Assembly: GCA_937914775.1 (NCBI GenBank)
Contig: CALDNB010000258.1
Span: 1-8,204 of the forward strand
DNA from: an uncultured Clostridia bacterium
Lineage (GTDB): Bacteria; Bacillota; Clostridia; Monoglobales; Firm-18
Direction: 5' to 3'
DNA length: 8,204 nucleotides
Shown here: positions 1 through 4,146 of the stretch, in pieces
Layout: every line of letters starts with the position of its first letter
Position numbering within the stretch: position 1 is the stretch's first letter
Program-made: the position numbers and the translations under genes
The notes under the pieces: model-generated
What the model was told of the DNA's origin: nothing
The model's database searches: none
The model's input: only the letters and a program-made list of their open reading frames with translations

Positions 1-29
1 ATTTTATCATATATTTTAAAAATATGTTG

Positions 30-55
30 ATTTTACACCTAATGTGGTGTAAAAT
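30..55. repeat. Perfect 10-bp inverted repeat, possible operator
   Basis: The arms ATTTTACACC (30-39) and GGTGTAAAAT (46-55) are exact reverse complements around a 6-nt centre. Neither strand has a T tract after it, so it does not look like an intrinsic terminator, and a protein-binding operator is more plausible. On the minus strand it contains TAAAAT, which could be a -10 for a leftward gene beyond the window edge. The only nearby -35-like element, TTGGTA at 55-60, is 19 bp away, so that promoter is weak. Role unknown. Confidence 0.4.
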
Positions 56-78
56 ACCAATGCAGGTATTTCTCCTGC
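52..78. repeat. Overlapping short inverted repeats
   Basis: Two small perfect inverted repeats overlap here: AAATACC (52-58) with GGTATTT (65-71), and GCAGG (62-66) with CCTGC (74-78). The two cannot form at once because they share bases 65-66, and the first also shares 52-55 with the larger repeat to its left. This could be part of a structured RNA leader or chance in AT-rich sequence. No known riboswitch motif was recognised. Confidence 0.25.
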
Positions 79-93
79 TGTTGCGACACACCA

Positions 94-137
94 AAAAACG
101 GCTCTATAATATCTACTGATATTATAGAGCCGTTTTT
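94..137. terminator. Bidirectional intrinsic terminator
   Basis: Perfect 19-bp arms (94-112 and 119-137) enclose a 6-nt loop CTACTG. Each arm carries the GC-richer core CGGCTCT/AGAGCCG, flanked by an A run on the left and a T run on the right, so the hairpin ends in a U tract whichever strand is transcribed. Rightward it would end transcription entering from beyond the left edge. Leftward it would act as a backup to the terminator at 146-176. Confidence 0.85.
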
Positions 138-145
138 CCAAACAC

Positions 146-176
146 AAAAGAGTGAGCAAAATTTGCTCACTCTTTT
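146..176. terminator. Terminator overlapping the end of the DUF512 remnant
   Basis: Perfect 15-bp arms AAAAGAGTGAGCAAA (146-160) and TTTGCTCACTCTTTT (162-176) flank one central base. On the minus strand the hairpin is followed by a T-rich stretch, as expected for the 3' end of the leftward cluster; the symmetrical A/T flanks also allow rightward use. The upstream arm covers the last two codons and the TGA stop (167-169) of the truncated DUF512 gene, so translation would run into the hairpin. Confidence 0.8.
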
Positions 177-562
177 AAGTTAGTTAAAGTAATATAATTG
201 CCCATTAACGTTGAAAGTCTGTAATCGTCATCTTTATAGTATAAAGACTTTCTCATATTTTTGGGAAGTTGGTCGATAAAACAGAAAACACACTTGTTCT
301 GACACCACTTTTCTTTGTCAATAAGATAGTTTTCAAAAGTAACGCCAAATTCCTCATAATCCTCGTTAATTATCTCCACAATTTCAACTTCACCGTTAGT
401 TTTTTTAATTTCAATTTCGTATTGTTCCGATGCGGTTAAAAAGCGAAAATCAAGTATGTCTAATACTGGTGTGCCGTTAACGGAAACAATTATATCACCG
501 GGTATAACGCCTATATCAAAGGCTATGGAATTGTCTGTTACCGACTTTACAACTGCTTCCAA
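167..562 (-). pseudogene. Truncated DUF512 protein: PDZ domain plus radical-SAM cysteine motif
   Basis: The 131-residue product matches the N-terminus of the DUF512 family of PDZ/radical-SAM proteins (TIGR03279-like), whose function is unknown. Residues 1-70 form a PDZ-like domain with the ligand-loop pattern VIPGDIIVSVNG (19-30). An intact CX3CX2C iron-sulphur motif follows at C87, C91 and C94, then the family signature FIDQLPKNMRKSLYYKDDDY. From memory, full-length members have about 430-450 residues. Here the rest of the radical-SAM barrel and the C-terminal DUF512 domain are absent, and the frame ends at TGA just after the conserved GNYITLTNL. It starts at TTG (560-562), 9 nt downstream of AAGGAG; no in-frame ATG is available. 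No frameshift is visible in the surviving part, so the break is recent, or the short form is retained. Enzyme activity is unlikely. It sits downstream of rpmF, behind a terminator. Confidence 0.75.
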
Positions 563-603
563 AATTAAGCACTCCTTCTCAAAAATTTTTTCGTATAAAT
601 AGG

Positions 604-629
604 AAAAAAAGAGGTTGCTGCCAACCTCT
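604..629 (-). terminator. Intrinsic terminator after rpmF
   Basis: On the minus strand an 8-bp stem, AGAGGTTG (629-622 complement) with CAACCTCT, closes a 4-nt loop and runs straight into seven T residues (610-604). It lies just after the rpmF stop codon, so the yceD-rpmF transcript should mostly end here. The DUF512 remnant would then depend on read-through or on a weak promoter of its own. Confidence 0.8.
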
Positions 630-636
630 CAAAAAT

Positions 637-816
637 TTACGCTTCTTTTTTAATGACTTCCTTGCCGTTGTAATAACCACAGTTTTTGCAAACTCTGTGT
701 GGCATTTTAAATTCTTGACAATTTGGACACTTTACCAAACCGGGCAAAGATAATTTCCAATTAGCACGTCTTTTATCGCGTCTTTCCTTTGATACTCTTC
801 TCTTAGGTACTGCCAT
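637..816 (-). CDS. rpmF: 50S ribosomal protein L32
   Basis: The 59-residue protein is a structural component of the large ribosomal subunit. It begins MAVPKRRVSKERRDKRR, the standard L32 N-terminus, and carries a zinc ribbon C30-X2-C33-X9-C43-X2-C46, so this is the zinc-binding (C+) form. The frame stays open 12 codons further upstream, but the ATG at 814-816 is the true start: it has the strong SD GAGGAGGTG (826-834) 9 nt upstream and gives the normal L32 length and N-terminus. It follows yceD by 47 nt on the same strand, the usual yceD-rpmF pair, and is followed by a hairpin terminator. plsX or fatty-acid genes, which often come next in other genomes, are not found here. Confidence 0.97.
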   Translation of the reverse strand: MAVPKRRVSKERRDKRRANWKLSLPGLVKCPNCQEFKMPHRVCKNCGYYNGKEVIKKEA

Positions 817-863
817 GTGTAAACACACCTCCTCAATATTGCTGACAAACAAAACTAAAACCG

Positions 864-1322
864 TTACTTCTTTTTAGGATATTTAGGTTTCAAAAATCGC
901 TCGTCTATAATGTCATCGGGTTCGCATTGACATTGATTTATGTTCAGATTGCTACCGCATTTACTGCACAACCCCAAACAATCTTCGCTGCACAAAAATC
1001 TTGATGGCATATTAATTAGAACATTACCGAACACAATGTCGTCAATATTCAAAATCGTGCCGTCCAGTTCCACCTCGTCTTTGCCTACGGTTTCTTTAAT
1101 TTCAACATCAATTGTTGAGTTTGTATCTTCAAGACATCTTGCACAAGGTGCAGTAATCTTAGCACAAACTGTACCGTAAACCTCAAGGCTTCCTGCAAAA
1201 TTAATGACATAGCCATTAACTTCCGCTTGGATTTTTGCATCGTCATATTGAAAGTCTAAAACACCTTCAAAAGACAGTTTTTCATTTTGGTTGTTTATAA
1301 TTGGTAACAAATCTACATTCAT
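864..1322 (-). CDS. yceD: YceD/DUF177 family protein
   Basis: The 152-residue protein belongs to the DUF177 family, usually encoded just before rpmF and linked to 23S rRNA/large-subunit maturation in some organisms; its exact role in Firmicutes is not settled. Eight cysteines form the expected clusters: CARC (60-63), the CSEDCLGLCSKCGSNLN block with C111, C115, C119 and C122, and CQC (131-133). They resemble a metal-binding site. C53 is an additional cysteine. The C-terminus is lysine/proline rich. The start is ATG at 1320-1322; no other ATG or SD-supported start lies nearby and the N-terminus fits the family. No SD is present at a usable distance: AAAGG is about 14 nt upstream and lies between the promoter hexamers. 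The predicted transcription start falls on the ATG, suggesting a leaderless mRNA. Confidence 0.92.
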   Translation of the reverse strand: MNVDLLPIINNQNEKLSFEGVLDFQYDDAKIQAEVNGYVINFAGSLEVYGTVCAKITAPCARCLEDTNSTIDVEIKETVGKDEVELDGTILNIDDIVFGNVLINMPSRFLCSEDCLGLCSKCGSNLNINQCQCEPDDIIDERFLKPKYPKKK

Positions 1323-1329
1323 AGTTAGT

Positions 1330-1358
1330 ATTATACCTTTTTTTCATTTATTTGTCAA
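1330..1358 (-). promoter_or_regulatory. Consensus housekeeping promoter for yceD-rpmF
   Basis: On the minus strand TTGACA (1358-1353) and TATAAT (1335-1330) are separated by exactly 17 bp, a perfect sigma-70/sigma-A match. Seven nt after the -10 comes the A of the yceD ATG (1322) or the T before it. The -35 includes the TGA stop codon of the upstream dgt-like gene (1355-1357). Confidence 0.88.
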
Positions 1359-2569
1359 CTGTTTTTTGTAAATTGCAAAGGAATATCTTCAAAATATGAA
1401 TGATATTTTATCTCTCTTTGTTTAGGGAACAGAAAATCAAACAATTCAATGAAATAATCGTCAGTCATACTTGCAATATAATCAACAACTATCTGATTTG
1501 GCTCTGTTTCTTCGTACCTCTCACTGCCATAGTATTTCCTGTATCCGTTAACATAATCGATATGATGAATGTAAATCGGTGAATTTTTATTGCCAGTTAT
1601 TAAATCAATAAGCAGTTTCTGGTACATTTTTTCAAACATGGGTGCTACCAGTTGGTCGTTTTTCTTTGTAACTTTTGAATGGTCGTAAATATATGTGTAG
1701 TTTTGCTTTTTACTGTTCTTAAGTTCGTTAAAATAGTCATCATCTAATTTGATATAGTCTTTTCCGTAACTGTTTTCAATAATATTGACTATCATATTGT
1801 TAATAATTGCAGCGTTTTGTGTGCCTAAATTGTCAGCCTTAAACATTTCGTCATCAGGAAGAAGTTTTGTTCTTATTGCATCTTGTCTGTCCTTACCAAG
1901 GTATGCAATCATATCACAAATCCTTACAACACAGCCCTCTAAAGTACATGGCAACAAGTGATTTGACACTTCCTCGCTTGTGTAACACTGTTCAACAATA
2001 GCATCAAATTCGGCAAAGGTTCTTAATTTAGCAGGTTTATACTCACCCAGTTCAAACTCCCCGTTGTGACATAAGATTCCGTCTAACGTCTGTAGACTTA
2101 TGTTGTAATTAAAAATTCCGTCAAGTACCCTTACGCTGTGGACGTTATGGTGAAAATACCTACCTGTTTTTTCGTTGTAAAGTCTGTTTAAGTACTTTTC
2201 TCCCGCGTGACCAAAAGGGGTGTGCCCAATATCATGACCTAAAGAAATTGCCTCTATTAAATCCAAGTCAAGATTTAACATTCTGCCTATGTTACGGGCA
2301 ATTCTTGATACCAACTGAACGTGGAGGGCACGTCTTGAAATATCGTCATTTTTATATAATGAAAACACCTGTGTTTTGTCTGTATATCTGTTATAGTACG
2401 GACTGTGCATAATTTTTTCCGCATCACGAACAAAGGCAGGACGCCATAAATTTCCCTTATCGTGATTTGGACGACGTCTTACCGCAACATCTGTATTTAA
2501 TTTATCATCATTTAAATCCGCTTTAATTCTGTCTTGTAATTCTTTTGAAAGGCTATTATATTTTAACAT
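1355..2569 (-). CDS. dgt: dGTPase-like HD-domain phosphohydrolase
   Basis: The 404-residue protein resembles deoxyguanosinetriphosphate triphosphohydrolases, cytoplasmic HD-superfamily enzymes that release tripolyphosphate from dNTPs. Metal ligands fit the HD pattern: H83 (RRALHVQLVSRIAR), H112-D113 in the hallmark GHDIGHTPFGHAGE (111-124), and D219 in VRICDMIAYLGKD. H116, H121 and H168 (LCHNGE) are other conserved histidines. The N-terminal RRRPNHDKGNLWRPAFVRDAEKI segment, with conserved arginines, also fits this family. Start ATG (2567-2569) follows GAGGTGG (2574-2580). It lies 42 nt after degV with its own promoter and no terminator in between, so read-through from degV is possible. Substrate specificity cannot be read from sequence; some homologues act on several dNTPs. 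It ends TGA inside the next gene's -35. Confidence 0.88.
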   Translation of the reverse strand: MLKYNSLSKELQDRIKADLNDDKLNTDVAVRRRPNHDKGNLWRPAFVRDAEKIMHSPYYNRYTDKTQVFSLYKNDDISRRALHVQLVSRIARNIGRMLNLDLDLIEAISLGHDIGHTPFGHAGEKYLNRLYNEKTGRYFHHNVHSVRVLDGIFNYNISLQTLDGILCHNGEFELGEYKPAKLRTFAEFDAIVEQCYTSEEVSNHLLPCTLEGCVVRICDMIAYLGKDRQDAIRTKLLPDDEMFKADNLGTQNAAIINNMIVNIIENSYGKDYIKLDDDYFNELKNSKKQNYTYIYDHSKVTKKNDQLVAPMFEKMYQKLLIDLITGNKNSPIYIHHIDYVNGYRKYYGSERYEETEPNQIVVDYIASMTDDYFIELFDFLFPKQREIKYHSYFEDIPLQFTKNS

Positions 2570-2586
2570 CTACCCACCTCAAAAAT

Positions 2587-2615
2587 ATTATATAACGGAT
2601 TTATAAAGTTGTCAA
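2587..2615 (-). promoter_or_regulatory. Consensus housekeeping promoter for the dgt-like gene
   Basis: TTGACA (2615-2610) and TATAAT (2592-2587) are separated by 17 bp on the minus strand. The predicted +1 is G at 2580, the first base of the SD GAGGTGG, giving an 11-nt leader. The -35 contains the degV TGA stop codon (2612-2614), the same arrangement as at the yceD promoter. Confidence 0.87.
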
Positions 2616-3433
2616 TTGCCTTGATATCCCAGTACTATTCCTCCGTCTTGTGCATAGTAACTGCATAAACCACCACATTCGTTAATTATAATTTCAGCAT
2701 CTTTAAAGTTCTCGGAAATCAGTTCTTTTAACCTCATGGCGTCTTGTTCATTGTTGCAGTGTGAAATGATACATTTACCAGAAAAACCGCTGTTTTTTAA
2801 TTCCTCAATTATTTTTACAAACACTTTGTTTTTACCTCTGCATTTATGCAGTAACTGTAATTGTCCGACTTCACTTGCTTTCCCAACAATTTCAATACCA
2901 AGAGCAGACACAACTTTTGCAACTGCACCGTTAATTCTGCCGTTTCTTGCAAGGTTATCAAGAGTCTTTAGCCAGAACATAAGATGAGTTCTTTTTTGAT
3001 ACTCTGTTACTTCTTTTTCTATTTCGTCAAAATTTTTTCCCTCGTTATGAAGTTCAGTTATTTTTTCAATAATCAGTTCCATTTCAGGTCCAACAGACAA
3101 AGAATCTATTACGCAGATTTTTGCGTTCTCGTGTGCAGACAAATACTGTTCTTTCGCATTCACAGCACAAGAATAACTTGCAGAAAGGTTACTTGAAATA
3201 GTGATTGCAAAAATCTCGTCACTGCCCTCAAAAGCGTCAAGCCACTCTGAAATATTAGGACATGATGTTGATGATTTTTCTTTACTGTTACCAAAATCAA
3301 CCATCATTTGTTTTACATCTAATCCGTCATTATCAACATATTCTTTTTCGCCTAAATATATTTTAAGGGGTACAACCGCACAGTTGCCTCCTTTGATATT
3401 TGATGATGAATCTGCTACAATTTTAAAACTCAT
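2612..3433 (-). CDS. DegV-family fatty-acid-binding protein
   Basis: The 273-residue protein is of the DegV/FakB type: cytoplasmic proteins that bind a single fatty acid, some handing it to the kinase FakA for phosphorylation. Visible family landmarks are KIVADSSSN (4-12), the TSxP-like loop SSTSCPN (54-60), the ligand-loop SSNLSASYSCA (80-90), VIDSLSVGPEM (108-118) and LKTLDNLARNGRIN (155-168). The GxHxGPG-type C-terminal motif is diverged to CSYYAQDGG (257-265), with Tyr where FakB proteins have His. No FakA gene is in the window. The frame stays open three codons further to a GTG (3440-3442), but that GTG is part of the SD GAGGTG; the ATG at 3431-3433, 6 nt downstream, is the better start. 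First gene of the leftward cluster, divergent from DUF1836. Confidence 0.9.
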   Translation of the reverse strand: MSFKIVADSSSNIKGGNCAVVPLKIYLGEKEYVDNDGLDVKQMMVDFGNSKEKSSTSCPNISEWLDAFEGSDEIFAITISSNLSASYSCAVNAKEQYLSAHENAKICVIDSLSVGPEMELIIEKITELHNEGKNFDEIEKEVTEYQKRTHLMFWLKTLDNLARNGRINGAVAKVVSALGIEIVGKASEVGQLQLLHKCRGKNKVFVKIIEELKNSGFSGKCIISHCNNEQDAMRLKELISENFKDAEIIINECGGLCSYYAQDGGIVLGYQGN

Positions 3434-3464
3434 ATTATACACCTCGTTATCAAAATCTTTTTAT

Positions 3465-3481
3465 CGGTTTTTCAAAAACCG
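3465..3481. repeat. Perfect palindrome in the degV leader
   Basis: The arms CGGTTTTT (3465-3472) and AAAAACCG (3474-3481) are exact reverse complements around a single base. It lies within the roughly 52-nt predicted degV leader, just after the predicted start of transcription (about 3485), and 30 nt before the start codon. It has no U tract on the degV side, so it is more likely an operator or a leader stem than a terminator. No known regulator site was recognised. Confidence 0.4.
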
Positions 3482-3491
3482 TTCAAAAGTT

Positions 3492-3520
3492 ATTTTAACA
3501 CTATTTGTTAGAATTGTCAA
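3492..3520 (-). promoter_or_regulatory. Promoter for degV cluster
   Basis: On the minus strand TTGACA (3520-3515) and TAAAAT (3497-3492) have a 17-bp spacer. The predicted +1 is near 3485. Its -35 is half of the inverted repeat TTGTCAA-TAAC-TTGACAA (3514-3531), which it shares with the oppositely directed DUF1836 promoter. Confidence 0.8.
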
Positions 3521-3524
3521 TAAC

Positions 3525-3553
3525 TTGACAACAATTTTTAATCGTGATATACT
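3525..3553 (+). promoter_or_regulatory. Extended -10 promoter for DUF1836 gene
   Basis: TTGACA (3525-3530), a 17-bp spacer and TATACT (3548-3553), preceded by the extended -10 dinucleotide TG (3545-3546), form a strong rightward promoter. The predicted +1 is about 3560, inside the SD AAAGGTG, leaving a leader of about 10 nt before the ATG. Confidence 0.83.
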
Positions 3554-3569
3554 GACAAAGGTGATTATT

Positions 3570-4100
3570 ATGAACGAAAAAATGCTTAAAACTATTTCCG
3601 AGCCAATTAAAAATTTCAGACTGCCAAAATTCAAGGAAATCCCCGATGTAGGACTATATCTTGAACAGACTACAAAATATATTTCACAAATATATGCACC
3701 TGTTCAGGAAATAACACTTACTTCCTCTATGATTAGCAATTATGTTAAAAAAGGGCTAATACCAAATCCCGTTAAAAAGCAATACAACAGAGAGCAGATT
3801 GCTTATCTTATTTTTATTGCATCTGCAAAACTTGTTCTTTCTATGGATTTCATAAATATTCTGTTAAATATACAGAAAAAGACTTATTCTGCGGAATCTG
3901 CATACAGTTATTTTTGTAATGAATTAGAGAATATGTTAAAAATCACATTTGGGCTGGAAGCAGAAATAAAAGAAATTGACGATGATAAAACAAAATATCC
4001 GCAAATCAAAGCATTGCTCAGAACTGCAATTTCCAATATTGCAAACAAAATATATCTTGAAAAGTGCTTTTTATACTACAGTAATAATGAAATAATATAA
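3570..4100 (+). CDS. DUF1836 family protein, probable MerR-like HTH regulator
   Basis: The 176-residue protein matches the DUF1836 family, common in Firmicutes and not functionally characterised as far as I know. After the N-terminal family segment FRLPKFKEIPDVGLYLEQTTKYI (16-38) comes a MerR-like helix-turn-helix stretch, LTSSMISNYVKKGLIPNP (50-67), followed by KKQYNREQIAYLIFIASAKLVLSMDFI (69-95), as in the winged part of MerR domains. The C-terminal half is helical, with no membrane segment or recognisable ligand domain. Start ATG (3570-3572) is 6 nt after AAAGGTG (3557-3563). The same frame is open far upstream, but that part is antisense to degV and lacks family similarity. Its divergence from degV through a shared promoter region suggests, without proof, that it could regulate degV or itself. 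It ends just before a bidirectional terminator. Confidence 0.85.
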   Translation: MNEKMLKTISEPIKNFRLPKFKEIPDVGLYLEQTTKYISQIYAPVQEITLTSSMISNYVKKGLIPNPVKKQYNREQIAYLIFIASAKLVLSMDFINILLNIQKKTYSAESAYSYFCNELENMLKITFGLEAEIKEIDDDKTKYPQIKALLRTAISNIANKIYLEKCFLYYSNNEII

Positions 4101-4101
4101 T

Positions 4102-4134
4102 AAAAAAGAGAGGGTTTTAAACCCTCTCTTTTTT
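4102..4134. terminator. Bidirectional intrinsic terminator between convergent genes
   Basis: Perfect 16-bp arms (4102-4117 and 4119-4134) around one central T contain the core GAGAGGGTTT/AAACCCTCTC, flanked by six A residues and a run of T residues. It starts 2 nt after the DUF1836 stop codon and 12 nt beyond the SLH gene stop on the other strand, so it serves both. Confidence 0.93.
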
Positions 4135-4146
4135 TATTGTTGTTTA

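Noticed and set aside
3..110. Open rightward frame ending in the hairpin at 94-137, which might be the C-terminus of a gene entering from the left.
   Set aside because: The peptide has no recognisable family pattern, has no start in view, and its last codons are simply the terminator arm. It cannot be told apart from chance.
22..177. Minus-strand open frame passing through both terminators, considered as a displaced continuation of DUF512.
   Set aside because: Its residues show no match to the expected DUF512 continuation, and two terminators interrupt it.
596..624. Possible promoter for the DUF512 remnant on the minus strand, TTGGCA in the rpmF terminator loop with TATTTA 17 bp downstream.
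   Set aside because: The -10 matches the consensus at only three positions, so this is not supported beyond chance.
817..852. Twelve-codon N-terminal extension of L32.
   Set aside because: The ATG at 814-816 has an ideal SD and gives the conserved MAVPKRR start. The extension would lie over that SD.
3434..3442. GTG start for the DegV protein three codons upstream.
   Set aside because: The GTG is itself part of the SD GAGGTG serving the ATG at 3431-3433.
3201..3569. Long upstream extension of the DUF1836 reading frame.
   Set aside because: It is antisense to degV and lies upstream of a strong promoter. The family similarity and SD place the start at 3570.
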